Shown: piece after piece, positions 46,743 through 59,184 of the stretch
Numbering within the stretch: the stretch's first letter is position 1
Layout: every line of letters starts with the position of its first letter
Assembly: GCA_029378245.1 (NCBI GenBank)
Contig: JARKIF010000010.1
Coordinates: 992,001 to 1,056,000 of the forward strand
Length of the DNA stretch: 64,000 nt
Direction of reading: 5' to 3'
Origin: Roridomyces roridus
Lineage: Eukaryota > Basidiomycota > Agaricomycetes > Agaricales > Mycenaceae
Made by a program: the position numbers and the translations under genes
The notes under the pieces: generated by a model
What the model was told of the DNA's origin: nothing
The model's input: the letters and a program-made list of their open reading frames with translations, nothing else
The model's database searches: none

Positions 46743-49100
46743 ATGTTTGCTTTCACCCTCCTCCTCCTCCTCCTGCCGCTGCGGTGCGTAACTGCCCGTG
46801 TCACCTCATCACCCTCTGACATCGACGGCGAAACATACGACTACATCGTCGTTGGCGGCGGTCTCGCAGGCCTCACCGTGGCAGGACGACTGACGGAGAA
46901 TCCGTCTACTAGCGTCCTCGTCGTCGAAGCCGGTGCAGACGATCGGGAAAATCCAGAAGTTTACGACGTGTATGAGTTTGCCGTCGCGTTGGGCGCGGGC
47001 ATGCCTCTTGACTGGGCATATCCTGCTGAGGAGGGAAGGACGATCGAGGCGCAAGTCTTTCAACGTTTTTGAGATGACTTGCTCATTCATTTATTGCAAA
47101 CAGAGGCCGGACGCTCGGCGGGAGTAGTTCAATCAACGGCGCGACATGGACGCGGGGCTCTAAAGCTCAATACGACGCTTGGGCTGACCTGCTGGAATTA
47201 TCGGAGGCTTCAGTCGGTTGGAATTGGGATGGAATGCTTCATTACATGAAAAAGGCAAGTCTCGTACTCTTGAAGATATCATGCCCACTGAGAACACGTC
47301 AAGGCGGAGAATTTCAAGCCTCCGACGGCAGACCAAATCGCCAAGGGCGCTGAATCTATCCCCGCCGTCCATGGCTCGTCGGGTCCCGTCCATTCGGCGT
47401 TCTCGCATGGCATGTACGGTGGTCCTCAACAGCCCGCGTTTTTGGCATCTGCTGTGAACGTATCTGGGATTGTCCATTGTCCCGACCTCAGTGCGGGAGA
47501 ACCCAACTGCGTCTCCATGACTCCTTGTGTGCGTCCCTTCCCTGCTTGAAAATAATGGATTCTCAAGAACCGTCTCCTAGTCGCTGAACTACGACGACAA
47601 CGATCGGCGGTCTTCCTCTGCCCAATCGTATTTGACTCCAGTGGAGGGTGTTCGAACTAATTGGGTTACTCTGACGCAACACCTGGTGCGCCTCTCTCAT
47701 TCGGTTTTATATGTCTAATCAATTCCAGGTAACCAAAATCCTATGGGCCAACACAACACTTCCGTTGGTTGCGTCCGGGGTCGAATTCGCCGAGTACACT
47801 AACACGACGAATGGCACTACTCGGTACAAGGCATTCGCCCGGAAGGAGGTTATCGTGGCTGCTGGGGCTATACGGGTTGGTGCTCTTTCAGCGATTCTGA
47901 TACGATGCTGAACTCTTGGCAGACGCCCGCTCTTCTTCAACTCTCGGGCGTCGGCGACATTGATATTCTGAGCCCACTCAACATCACGACTTTAATTGAC
48001 CTCAAGACCGTCGGAAAGAATCTTCAAGAGCAGGTGAGAAATGGTTCGGATGTTCCAGGAGGCATTCACTCACGCAACATGCTCAGACTAGCACCTTGAC
48101 TGCTGCGAACCCGACTAATTTCTCTGCGGACGGTACAGGTCCGAACAACGTCATAGCCTTTCCGAGCCTCTTCCAGCTATTTGGCAACGCGTCCGACGAG
48201 AAGATCGCAGAGATCAATGCGTCTATTCCGAGTTGGGCTGCGAGTCAGGCTGGGCATGGATATTCCGCCGCTGCGCTGGAGACGATCTTCCGCGCCCAGG
48301 CGGATGTTATCATCAATGACAAAGGTGGTTCGCAATGTGTCCTTGAAGTTGAGACTGACGCGGATTGTAGCACCGTTGATTGAGATGTTCTATATCACCT
48401 CGGTAGCTGGGTCCCCGACGTACGTCTTCTTCCCAACACGGACTCGCTACTCAAGACGGTTCCAGTGCTGTGATTTCGAATGTATGGCAACTACTTCCGT
48501 TCAGCCGCGGAATTGTTCAGATCGCCGTAAGTCCAGTTGAAATCGACTGGACTATTGACTAAAGGCCTCAGTCCACCGACCCCTTTGAATATCCCGCCAT
48601 CCAAGTCAACTACTTTAACGTCTCCTTTGACCTCGATGTACAGACAGCGGGGTTGAAACTCATGCGCAAGATATACAAGGCTCCGCCGCTGAGGTTGGCT
48701 CGACCGAATCTCCGTGTCTTTCGATTGCTCACCGATTCAACAGCGAACTTTCTACCGGCGAGATCCTCCCCGGCCCACTTGTTCCGGACGACGCAGAAGG
48801 CGGTTCCGATGCGGACTGGGAAGTGTGGATCCGAGACGTTTTTACCTCGGTCGCGCATCCAGTTGGCACCGCAGCTATGATGCGCCGTGAGCTTGGAGGT
48901 GATTCAAGCGCTGTTCATTCGTCTGCAAGGCTGACTCTCTGGATGTAGGTGTTGTGGACGCGCATCTCAAGGTCTACGACACGGTTAACGTGCGCGTGGT
49001 TGACGCGTCGATTTTCCCGACGCAACTCAGCGCGCATTTGAGTTCGTCGGTGTATGGCGTTGCGGAGAAGGCGGCGGATTTGATCAAAGCCGCGCAATAA
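46743..49100 (+). CDS. Secreted GMC oxidoreductase (aryl-alcohol/alcohol oxidase-like)
   Basis: Residues 1-18 form a signal peptide (MFAFTLLLLLLPLRCVTA). YIVVGGGLAGLTVAGRL is the FAD-binding GxGxxG motif. EAGRTLGGSSSINGATWTRG matches GMC signature 1, and AGAIRTPALLQLSGVG signature 2. Near the C-terminus SVAHPVGTAAMM carries the catalytic His, and FPTQLSAHLSSSVYGVAEKA the second conserved His. About ten introns are needed; the first two start GCAAGT (47051 and 47255), that is GC-AG introns. Such enzymes oxidise alcohols extracellularly and produce H2O2, often in lignin decay. The transporter just upstream and the GST downstream could belong to the same aromatic/alcohol metabolism, but this is only proximity. 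Confidence 0.9.
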
Positions 49101-49250
49101 TCGGAGACTGTGTCTTTGTTTTCGTAACAGCTCTTCCCTTTCAAAGAAGAATAGTTAACGCGCAATTCTGAGCCCTTTGACGCGCCGGCTCTTTCCAAGC
49201 CGTCTGGCATTCTGGAGTAAGTACTTGGTCGATCCAATTTGTTGCGCTTT

Positions 49251-50085
49251 TCAGTCAAAGGAAAGAAATGGGCTCCCCGCCTTGTCCAAAACGGGAATCG
49301 GGGGAAATATTCCGGCTTCCACAAATACCGGCTGGTTGAGCACCATCTCCATGTGACGGACGAGATGTGGCAACTTCGCGCGTTCGGCGGTGGCGATGTT
49401 GATCCCGCACGCCCGGAGGACGAGTGCGGCGATGAAGATGTCTGCGAGGGTGAGGGCGTCTCCTACGAGGAAGGTTCTTTGTGCCAGGTGACTGTTGAGG
49501 ACTCTTAGGGCGCGGATTTGGTATTGAACGAAGAGTTCGTGGCTCTGGAATGTATTTAGATGTCATTTCGGAGAAGAGGAGGAGGGGGAGGAGTTACGGA
49601 TTTGGAGTAGGGTGTGAGCACGTGCTGAATGTAGAGCTCGATATTCTCTGTGTAGTTGTTGGCTTCTTCCATTAAATGGATCCATTGGTCGATGAGAGCC
49701 GCCTCTTTTGCGGTTTTGCCGAGTAGACCTGATTCTGGAGCGAGACTCGCGACTGAAGAGTGTCACCTGTGGTGCAGAATAGTCGAGTGGCACGCACTGT
49801 ATCTGGCAATGGGCGCGGATTCGAACAAGGTGAACCCATCGGCCCCTTCCCATGCCGGTACCTTGGAGTACGGAAACTTTGTCACGAAATCGGGCTTGTA
49901 GTTGTCCTCAAAGTGGATATATGACGCCGGGTAGGCGATCTTGATTCCTGCGTAGGCAGCTGTTGCTTTGATCTTGGGAGGGCGCTCAGCGCTGGACAAG
50001 GAGACAGCTTCGATTTGATACGGACTGCTTTGCCGGTAAATTGACCTGGAGTGGTCCAGAGTGTTCCTGCAACGGTATCGGACAT
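49251..50085 (-). CDS. Glutathione S-transferase (eEF1B-gamma-like class)
   Basis: Four reverse exons. The first (50085-50026) gives MSDTVAGTLWTTPGQFTGKA, joined to IKATAAYAGIKIA from 49972. The thioredoxin-like N-domain contains PYSKVPAWEGADGFTLFESA with the cis-Pro and the acidic/Ser glutathione contact, then IARYIASLAPES. The helical C-domain has WIHLMEEANNYTENIELY, FLVGDALTLADIFIAALVLR and NQPVFVEAGIFPPIPVL, ending SFD at 49251. Length is about 220 residues. The N-terminal TLWT pattern and FVEAG resemble the GST part of elongation factor 1-gamma; stand-alone versions are common in basidiomycetes. A detoxification role is inferred. It is divergent from the hemerythrin-like gene. Confidence 0.88.
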
Positions 50086-50251
50086 GGTAGGTGTGAACAA
50101 GAAGAAGAGATGATTATCAGATATCAATGGTGGCTGTACTTCGGCATGGGAGCGGCATGTTCGATTCGGAAGCCCCTATGTAAGTGTCGTCATTGTCGAG
50201 GTCATGGATTTTGAACCAAGTATATAAGGCCGACCCGTGGCTCCTCATCCA
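50086..50251. promoter_or_regulatory. 166-bp divergent promoter between GST and HHE genes
   Basis: It separates two ATGs on opposite strands. TATATAA at 50221-50227 lies about 25 bp upstream of the HHE ATG. Shared regulation of the two stress-type genes is plausible. Confidence 0.55.
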
Positions 50252-51051
50252 ATGCTTTCTCGTATCCTCCGACCCGCCTCCCGTTCTGTATTGCGCCCTA
50301 TATTCACACCGAGAAACATGTCAAGATTGACCGACGCGATCAAGGAAGACCATGAAGAGGTGCGTGTTTCCAATTGGCTAGGCATCGAAATGAATTAACA
50401 GGGACCCGCAGATGTACGAATACCACGACTACTACAAGAAATCCGCCGGGGACGCAGACGCCCAGGCCCGTTGGGCACGTCAACTGACTTGGGAGATCGC
50501 GCGGCACGCCGTCGGAGAAGAGATCATCGTGTACCCGCTCATGGAGAAGCACCTCGGTGCCCAAGGTCTCAAGTTGACGGATCATGACAGGGAGGAGCAT
50601 CAGGTTCGTTCCAACTGGGTTTCTCGTTCAAGGATCGATTTTGACGGAAACGACAGCACGTCAAGGAGATGCTGACGCAGCTCGAGTCTCTCAAGCCAGG
50701 GACGGACGAGTACGATAAGATTCTGGAGCAGATGATGTCGAGCCTGCGCGAACACAACAACGACGAGGAAGTCAAGGACCTTCCCTCGCTGGAACCGCAG
50801 CTCGGCGAAGAGGCCAGTAAGAATGCCGCAGGGCAGTTTACTCTCACCAAGAAATTTGTGCCTACGCGGTGAGCTCAAGTCCAACGTTTTCATGCACGTT
50901 GTTGAATGATCTCAGCGCACACCCATCCTTGCCGAACAAACCGCCGTTCGAGACACTTGCGGGTTTCCTCGTCGCACCTATCGACAAACTGCGCGATGCA
51001 TTTGACAAATTTCCGACGGAAGAGATGAAGGAGGCTGTCAAAGAGTCTTGA
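50252..51051 (+). CDS. Hemerythrin-like HHE cation-binding protein
   Basis: Four exons (50252-50359, 50412-50603, 50657-50868, 50916-51051) give about 215 residues. The HHE motifs are IKEDHEEMYEYHDYY, EIARHAVGEEIIVYPLMEKH and DHDREEHQHVKEML, followed by SSLREHNNDEEVKDLPSL. These His/Glu residues would bind a di-iron or other cation pair. The N-terminus (MLSRILRPASRSVLRPIFTP, then RNMS) is Arg-rich, without acids and amphipathic, consistent with mitochondrial import; an internal Met at residue 24 could give a cytosolic form. The function is probably metal or oxygen/NO handling, not provable here. Confidence 0.88.
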
Positions 51052-51099
51052 GATTCCACTTGGGTGTACACATCTGTAACATACATGTAAAATTACAGC

Positions 51100-52685
51100 T
51101 CAATTTGCCTGCCCACACCCCCTCAAACTCGTCTGATTACACGCAACGCACCATTCCGACGTGCTATTAATCGCTGCAGGCTGTCGGCGTCCAAATTTAT
51201 GAATCAACACCCAAGGAAAAGGAAAGACACAACGCACCGTCAACCTTGCAATAAACTCGCCAAGCGGGACCTCCGTCCTCCCGCCCCACATCGTGAGCGT
51301 CCTAAACTCGGGTTGAGCTGTCCCGTTTTTGAATTGCAGCCGGACGGTGGGCTCGGCCGAGTCGTGCGCGAGGTGGAGCTCGAGGGCTGCGAGGGAGTTG
51401 TAGTTTTCTGTGCGCGAAGGGCGATTAATATTACGATTATGAGGAGGAGAAAGCAAGGCGATCCACCGATCCCGGCAACGTCTGGACTACCCACTGTCGC
51501 GTCGGTGAGGTTGAACAAACTGATGAAGGGTTTGTAGCTGATTCCGTTTATGGCAATCTTGAGCGGGTCGCTGGCGTTGGCTATGCGAGTGAGGGCGGTG
51601 AAAATGGCGGGGAGCATTACGCGTGTGCCGACTTGTGTATCGAGTTGACTTTGTAAGAATTTGGAGCACAGAACATGGGAAGGACTCACCATTCCCGATT
51701 CCATCTGGCCGGGGATCCGAATAAGCGTTGGCGTCGTGAAAGTCGGCGAGTACGCGCGCTTGGTTGACGTAGCCCGCGGGGATCTCCTTGAGGTAGGTGC
51801 TGTTGTGTTGCCTTTGTACGTCGACGTAGTCCCAGATCTGCCGTGAGTTGAATTCAAATGCAACTATACATCTGTGCAAGGGAAGACTTGCGTTGAACTG
51901 AAAAACATTGAGAGAGTCACTTTGTAAGCGCAAAGAAGGAGACGCACCATGAGAGAAAAGTCGATCGGCCTCCCACCGAGGAAGGGTTGCAATTTTTGTA
52001 AAAACGGCGCTGCCTCTTTGCCCTTTTCCAGGAAGGGCGGGGATTGTTCGAGGGCGGCGACGTGGGCGTCAAAGTTCTATCAGTTCACGTTTAGTCTGAT
52101 TTTTGAAACGCGCATGGACGTACCGGGCAAGACAACAGCCCATTCATCGAAATATCTTCATTCATATCCACTGCGTCCACTGCATCGGGTCAGCATGAAA
52201 CAAACTCAACTGCCACGACTCGGCACTTACTCGGAACATTCTGAAACCCGCCCAAAGCACCCTCCACCACCGTTCCATTCGCCAGCACGATCCGATATTC
52301 GTCCGTCGGGGGGTAGAAACCCTGCACGACTGCGCCGACGCTTTGCTGGAACACCGTCCCGTCGCCCGACGAGTCGGCGCGGAGGAGGATTTGGTGGATG
52401 TTGGCGAGGGTCGGGGCGAGTTCGGGGATGAGGTTTGGGGAGTGCGGGTGGAGGTAGCGTGAGCGGAGGTAGGTGCCTGATTGAAAGGCGTCGTGCTGTT
52501 TGTGTGCGAATGTGAGGGCCGCGCGGGGAGAGGAAGGGGAGGAGGGAGAGACGCACCGTGCCGAGGGGCGTGATGAATGTGTTGAACGTCGCATACGACG
52601 TGGGACTCGAAAAGCTTTCGATGCGGTCGCCGTGTCGCGCAAAGACGACGGCGCCTAGCAGTCCGGGGGAGGTTAGGTTCACCAT
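51100..52685 (-). CDS. Histidine acid phosphatase family protein
   Basis: The first reverse exon starts at 52685 (MVNLTSPGLLGAVVFARHGD) and carries the active-site RHGDR. It continues SYATFNTFITPLGT and, across introns, GTYLRSRYLHPHSPNLI, then LRADSSGDGTVFQQSVGAVV and QGFYPP. Later exons give IWDYVDVQRQHNSTYL, AINGISYKPFISLFNLT, VALE-type LAALELHL, EPTVRLQFKNGT and LGEFIARLTPAAINSTSEWC, ending RGCGQAN at 51100. Agaricomycete members of this branch usually have a signal peptide; none is seen, so a 5' exon may be missing. A canonical HD pair was not clearly located. It should hydrolyse phosphomonoesters. Confidence 0.82.
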
Positions 52686-53819
52686 TCGTGGTCGTCGATG
52701 TGGCAGGGAGGAAGAGTGGTCCGATTGAATGGTGCTTCGATGTCAAGCTGACGGCGCGTGCTTGGTTGAACGCCGCCTTGGCTCCACAAACTAAATCGAA
52801 CCTTGTGACCAAAGCTAAGCGGGGGCATGGAGGGCGAGTTGGAGGAAGGAAGCCTGGAAATTCCGGAACGTTCTATTTCGTCGACATGCAGTCTGGCAGA
52901 AGCGATATCTCGCACCTAAGAAATCTTGACCTTTGTTCCGGTTGGGAATAGTCCTCTGCCGTAAATCTCGCAGAGTTGAAACCGGCCTCCTCGAGTATTG
53001 TGCACAACAGCTCCCATGTATGCAGATGCAACGTAACCATCTAGTTCATCTGGATTCTTAATAGCCGCTGACTGAATCAGCACAACACGGAGCGGAAACG
53101 ACTTGCAGAGATGTTGCTCATGGTTGCCTTAGACAAGACCGGATTCTGCAAGGATAATAACAGTGCTCGCTGGGGATAAGCTTGAAGCAAATTCTCAGTC
53201 ATCGCACGCAGGAGAAAGCGCGTAACGAGTGAGAAACGTCGGAATCGAGTCTGACACCAGTATGGAGTCCTGAGACCAAGTACTGGAGCGCGAGTACAGA
53301 TGTTTGCATGTTGGAATGGATGAAGAGCCTGTTGTCGACTCGAGTTGACTCGAGATGATGAACGTTTGAAAAAAGAGGTGTTTTGATCGGCTCGGCATCA
53401 TGATGCCCCTAGCGGAGTTACTCGGTTGGCATGGCATATCAAATGTTGCAAATATAGCGACTCGAGTCGCCCTTTTTTTGAGCAGAAAATTCTTACAGAG
53501 AGCAGCTTCTACTTGGTTCTTACTTGAATGTCTGAGTTTGCACATACCGAACAGGAAATTTCACGCAAAATCGGGAAGGCCGAGGCGCATTTTGATGGGA
53601 TGACGACGCGTGCGGCGTCACGCCAGGTCACGCCGGCGTGGTCCTGGACCTCGATCGATCCTCCGATGCATCACGGAGTGTACTGCATGCGAAGATACTT
53701 TTAACGGCTGCCGGACTTCCATGGGGGACCTTTGCCTTCCCCTCGCTGGGCTCACGGCCGCCCATGTCGTTCCTGGCTAGGGACGCTCTTCCTCCCAGCC
53801 AAACCCTCCCCCAGACCCG
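52686..53819. other. 1.1-kb intergenic region
   Basis: Upstream of the phosphatase a reverse open stretch (52915-52679) could hold a missing first exon, but no signal peptide is visible in it. The remainder to 53.8 kb has only domain-less short frames. ATG 53764 (MSFLARDALP) lies upstream of the next gene in another frame. Confidence 0.4.
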
Positions 53820-55249
53820 GTGCGTCGTATTCAAGCGGCGGCTACACAAAACTCTGACGATTTCAAATCAGCCCTCTGCTGCTGTACCTATACCTCTGTG
53901 CAATCGGTGTGTGGCCTTTGCGGGTGGTCGAGTCAGGGCCTAACCGTAGCAGTGGTTCTATATTACGACCATGCGTTGAGTCTCCCTGCGGAAATCACTT
54001 ACATTTGGCGGCGTCCGAAAACACGGAGCGCGCTCTGGTTCCTGCTCAACCGGTACCTCACGTTCTTCGCCACAATCCCCGTCACCGCGTTGAACTTCGT
54101 GCAATTCAATCATCAGGTGCGCCGCCCTTTTAATCATGTATTTTGTGGGTCAACAGTATTCAGAGTTGTGGCCAATACGCGCTGTTTCGACAGATTCTAC
54201 TGGTGGTTCAGGTGATCGTAGTCGACTGTGAGTGGCTATTTCATTGTTTTTGGACCGATATTTATATGGCAGTGATCCTCTCACTCCGCGTTTACGCGCT
54301 GTACGGACTACAGAGAAAAATCATCTACATCCTGGCCGTGGCCACCGCCATTGGGTTGGGGATTACTGGCGTATGTCTGCTACCTCGTTTTCACCCTGAA
54401 ATGACCGACGGTGCCCTTCAGTGGTCGATATCCCACCAGGACAATACGAGGGATCTCGAAGACTACAGCGTCCGCGGGTGTTTTCTTCCACTTTCTTCAG
54501 ATTCGTGAGTTATAAATGACTTTGATGGGTTACTGACATTGACTGGTGCACCCGTCAGTGGCATTCGCAAGTCAATCACTCAGCCGTCTGTCAACCCTGT
54601 TAATTTTTCCCATCGCAGACATCGCGGCCATTTGGGAGGCCTTGTGAGTATCGAGTCTAATTTAAATTAGCTACGGAAGATTTACTGATCCGCCTTCAGG
54701 CTGGCATACGATCTCCTCATATTCGTTCTCATCCTTGCACGTCCAATCCAACTTGGCCGACGTCACAACAACGAGGCTTCGTCCAACCCAATAATCAGGC
54801 TAGTGACGCGTGATGGTGCGATGTATTTTGTGTGAGTGCGCACCATCCAAACCAACTATCCTTTCTCAAAACAATCAATTCAGCGTGATGGCATTGGCAA
54901 ACCTCGCGAATATCATCACATTCTACGTCGGTGGCGTGCGTATCTCCCCTCCCGAACTTTTGACGCGTTCATTGACTTGCTGCAGCCTTTTTTCAAAGGC
55001 TCTCTCTCCACTCTAGCCACCAGCGTCTCTGTAACACTCACATCGCGCCTCATGCTCAACCTACACGCGCTGGCGGATCGCGGACTGTATGCCGGTGCCG
55101 CCGGCGCTGGTTGGACGACAACAGGGGAGACGACCACTGCGGCAGCGACGGGCGAGACGCTCGATACGGTGCTCGGGAACAGCTACGCCTATGTTTCGCG
55201 GGGTTATGATACGACTGCGGACGATGTGGAGATGGCGCCGAGGCATTAG
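53820..55249 (+). CDS. DUF6533-type seven-helix membrane protein
   Basis: Coding begins before or near 53820 (no in-frame ATG was found; a small 5' exon is likely). NSDDFKSALCC leads into VVLYYDHALSLPAEITYIWR and FLLNRYLTFFATIPVTALNF, the DUF6533 signature at the first helices. Further exons give SCGQYALFRQILLVVQ, LILSLRVYALYGLQRKIIYI, the helix LLAYDLLIFVLILARPIQL, LVTRDGAMYFVVMALANLAN and the C-terminal SLSTLATSVSVTLTSRLMLN. The tail is Thr/Gly-rich and ends at 55249. This family is expanded in agaricomycetes and has no established function. Confidence 0.8.
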
Positions 55250-55520
55250 ATTGAACGATTCAGGCTCGGGATTATCTGCTACTTCCGCACTAGCCCTTGG
55301 TGGGTTTGATGCGCTCCATGAGCCTCCCATGGCCATCGCTAGCCGGCTGCCTGCCACTCTCTCCAAATTCTGGGCGTCCTTGCCGGCCTGTGGTTGAGCG
55401 AGGAACACCTCAGGATCGAACACAACAGGGAAGGCTCGGAGATTATTTATTTACTTGCAATAGCGAAGGGACGCTAAATGTCTCATACCTGTATTTACTG
55501 ATACTGTATACCAAGAATAT

Positions 55521-57224
55521 CTATAGACGAGCCCTGGCTCTTCCAGATCCCCCGCGCAGATTCTCTTGCGAGCCGAACTTCCGAGTTTCCCACTGGAATT
55601 GGCTGACGTCGGCGACTCGAAATTGTGGGAGGGTCGAGACCGAAACGCTCCTGTTGAACACACCTCCACTTTCTATATCAACGATATCCGACCTCGCCTT
55701 GCGGATTCGCCAACGCCCCCATGCAACGGCCATCCTACACGCCAAACGCACGGCACAGCGGCAAACCAACTCGAAACCCCTCACGAATAACCCTAGTCCA
55801 AAGATAGCGCCAAACGTCGCTCCTAGTAAGATAGTGAACGCGGGTATTGTGTTGAGTGCAATTTTGGTTAGAAAGAAGACGAGGGTTCCGAGTGAGAGGA
55901 GGGTGCCGAAGAGGGGGAGGCGTGCGGAGAGTGAAAAGTACAGGTATGTGTGCGAGCCTGGAGCGTCCTCGGCGTGGGCCTAATATTCAATCACGGTTGG
56001 CTGGTTCACTGGTCTGTAGTAAGGAATGCTCGCGTACCATGAGCTCTACAGCCGACAACCGATAAAACCGTATCAAGAACCAGGCATCGCAGAGGATGCT
56101 CAATCCCGTGGCGATACTGCTTGCAACGATCGCGTTTCGCGCGGACAAGTCGATGTTGAACAGATTTTCGGGGTCTGTGCTGAATATGGACGTTTCCAGC
56201 CTAAAGGGAAAGTGTAGGTCAGATGGGAGGCGATGGAGCTTGCTTGGAATTGAGCTTACGCTGCCAATCCTAGAAGCTTTCCAAGTGTCGCAGTGTCAGA
56301 TCAAGTTTCTACATGCTTTGTTGAGTGACTTACCACGCCGGCAAGATAGAACCATTCCCATCTCAGGGGCTCCAGAATCATGTCCAACTTCTTTGGATCA
56401 CGCGCGTGCAATCCTGCCGCACGAAGGGAGGCATGATGCGTGCAGGAATCCAAGATGCGTACTGCCCAATGGCAATTGGGATTATCAAACTGCGGACCGC
56501 TGGACAACAAGGGTAAGAGTTCGTCTGCTGGACTGCCAATTGCAACTGGAACGCCGGTGTCGCAGGGAGGTTCATCTCGAACCTGAGCGCCAGGACCGAC
56601 AAGGCCTGAAGGTGGAGGATCGCGTTGTCCCTCAGGTACCTGATTGAGAGCATGAAAGTCGCTCACGGTACAGCTGGTCAGAGGAACAACGCCAATGGAT
56701 GTAACATCGCTCGCGCCAGTGTTTTGGGAGGAAATCGAGGACGGAGTGCCCAGAGGATTTGGTGCGCCATCCTCAGACACCGGAGATTCCGAGGTTTGAG
56801 TCGATGAAAGTGAATCGCCGGATGTTCTCTGGGGTATGTCCACGACAATTGTTGGGGTATCCCCCTGGTAAAGCTGGGCCGGGAGAGGGAGTTTCGGCAC
56901 ATCCGTCACAATTGCACCATAGCCCCAGCTTTGGAGAGCACTGTGATACATGGCCGCCAAAGGAAAGAATCTTGGAAGAAAGGTTGAGCGATTGTACTGC
57001 GTCTGGTGAGGCCGAGAGAAGGCAGATTCGTCGTACTGCACGAAACTTGAAGGCTTCGGGGGATCGGTCGAGCTCCCAGCCTGGTCTGTGTCTGTGTCTG
57101 GACTGACGTAGTCCCGGGACACGCCGCCTTGCGGAAGAGTCTCGGTCCCCGGGTTAGGTGGAGAACCAGCGGTATGACTGGCGGAACTTGCACTCTCGTC
57201 CGAATAAACCGGCAGTTGGTGCAT
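55521..57224 (-). CDS. Conserved hypothetical membrane protein with long disordered N-terminus
   Basis: The reverse main exon starts at ATG 57224 (MHQLPVYSDESASSASHTAG) and encodes about 250 Ser/Pro/Thr-rich residues with few hydrophobic ones. The C-terminal part, in exons from about 56330 down to 55521, is a membrane region: EWFYLAGV, LFNIDLSARNAIVASSIATG, LSILCDAWFLIRFYRLSAVE, YFSLSARLPLFGTLLSLGTL and AFTILLGATFGAI. A basic cytosolic tail follows (RWRIRKARSDIVDI). It resembles uncharacterised agaricomycete membrane proteins. A 5' exon starting MDEPPLDKSRQS near 57344 may belong to it. Exact intron ends in 56.0-56.3 kb are tentative. Confidence 0.65.
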
Positions 57225-58104
57225 GCCAGATATGCACGACGGAATCGGATGCCTCCGGCGGCTGGGATGTCTGTCACAGTCGTAGGTGGTAAGGAGGATG
57301 TGATAGATTGACGAGACTTGTCGAGAGGGGGCTCGTCCATTGGCGGATGCGTCGAAGAGGGGGGTGGACTGTCCAGAAGGCTGGAGCGGCAGGGAGCGCT
57401 AGGGAAGCTGTATCCAAGCTGTTGAGCATCGCCTCCACGATGAGAGAGGCACACCGATGTCAGATGGGTGTCGTCCTAGTAGCAACCAGCCTCCAAGTGT
57501 GGGTACCGGCGGGATTGCAATGGCACCGAGCTCCAAATGTCGACAATCCAGATGCAGTTGAGAAGCACACCAGACGTTTTGACGCCGGATCTATGCGGTA
57601 GACTAAGCCGGATCAGGGCGGCACACTTCCCTTTCACTTGCATCCATGATCCTGACTCCTCAGCGCTCAGCGCTCTAGTCCGTCGACGGTGCTCCTTTTT
57701 GCATTGACGCTGAAGAGATGGTCGTATGCTCTGTCAAGAGTCCAGCTCCGACCCATCTTGTTACCGTCCTACTTTGGATCGGCAGTTGGGCCCGACGGAT
57801 AGAAGTCTCTCTCATCATCTCATGACGGCTGGCTATTCTGGTCTCCGGAATTCTTGAGTCATGACTCATCCGCACCCTTAGATTTTCCTCTTTGGATGCC
57901 GATCCAGCGTCTCTTCAGGAACAAACTTGTCAAATGCACGTGAGCAAAACTTTAAACCGTATACACGAGAATAACCGCCTCAGTCTCATTTTACATGGCG
58001 CGTTTCTACTGGTGGGCCTCCGGATGAATGATCCATCATTTGGAAGCCATGCCTCCGGCCTTTGCATATAAATCTGTCCAGCAGTGTGTGCTCATCCCAC
58101 AAAA
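57225..58104. other. 880-bp region before the secreted-protein array
   Basis: It contains the possible 5' exon of the reverse membrane gene (57250-57350) and the promoter of the first secreted-protein gene, with CATATAAAT at 58065-58073. Nothing else is recognised. Confidence 0.45.
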
Positions 58105-59184
58105 ATGCTGTTCTCGCCACTCGTTTTCTCACTCTTGGCTCTAGTGTCGACTGCCTACGCGCAGTGCTCGTTGTGAGTAATTTTTCTTTGATTCTCTCTG
58201 ACCTTGAACTTCCCCCTTTTCAGAGTCGGTTACATTGGAGCGTTTAACAATGAGACTGGGGCTTTCATCGGCGCGGTCGTGAGTGGTGTTCGTGAGCCTT
58301 AAAGTTCACATGCTCAACCGAAGCACAAGGCACGAGCGCTGGGATCTCAAGGAATCTTCAGTAAGCCCCCGCCGGCTCTATTTCCTATTCTCACCCTTGC
58401 GCTTAGCTCTCGACACAACCGGAGTGTCAGCCAACTACTTAGGCGTAATCGGAATCACCAACGACACCAACACCGGGACAGCCGTTCTTCTTCAGTACGC
58501 GCGCTCCTATCCTTGAATCTCCATAATTTCTCAACGGAGATCAGAATTATCAGCCCCGTCGACGCGAACGTTCCTTTTGTCGGCATCGTGGCGGGGTTCA
58601 ACAATGTTACCTGTTTTGGCAGTCAGCCCATTCCCAGCGAGTCGGGCTGGGCTGCGCAGATCATTCCGACGGATGGATCGCCGCGTTAGTAGTTTCATGA
58701 TTCTTGCCGCTAACGGGTAGAATAACTCATGATCAGGTGGACCGTTCCCCGAACCTGGAGACACCAAGTCGACTCTTCTAGGCGACTACGGCACCCTTTC
58801 AGTGTTTTGCGGCGAGCCGATGGCGTTTACCATCCGAAGTAACCTTGGAATGAATACTCTTATACCAATATGGAGTGAGTTTCTCTCCGGCGCCGTGAAG
58901 CTGGGATGAAAATGAATTTAATGTCCTGCGAATACTAGCTGACCAGTTTGGCATCCAACATACGCTCATCTTCCTTCATGACACGACCAATAACCGACGT
59001 ACGTCCTTATCATTCCTTTCAAGCACAGCTGACCACTCGAGTAGTCTCTGTCTCACCCAGTCTCGCATCTTACGCTGCGATTGCTCATGGACCGGTGCCC
59101 CAGACTCAGGAAGTCGTACGTTGAGCTGCTGGATCCTCGGCATCGAGGCTGATGTGTGTTCAGGTTATAGCCATTTTCACCTGA
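58105..59184 (+). CDS. Small secreted protein, array copy 1
   Basis: Nine exons (58105-58172, 58224-58278, 58330-58360, 58407-58494, 58545-58684, 58737-58874, 58939-58998, 59045-59115, 59164-59184) splice into 223 residues. Residues 1-20 are a signal peptide (MLFSPLVFSLLALVSTAYA), giving a mature start QCSL. Shared family blocks are GYIGAFNNETGAFIGAV, ANYLGVIG, IISPVDANVPFVGIV, FCGEPMAFTIRS and HTLIFLHDTTNNR. Three Cys (QC, VTC, FCG) are conserved among copies. No known domain is recognised; an extracellular role is inferred from the signal peptide. A TATA-like box lies 32-40 bp upstream. Confidence 0.82.
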
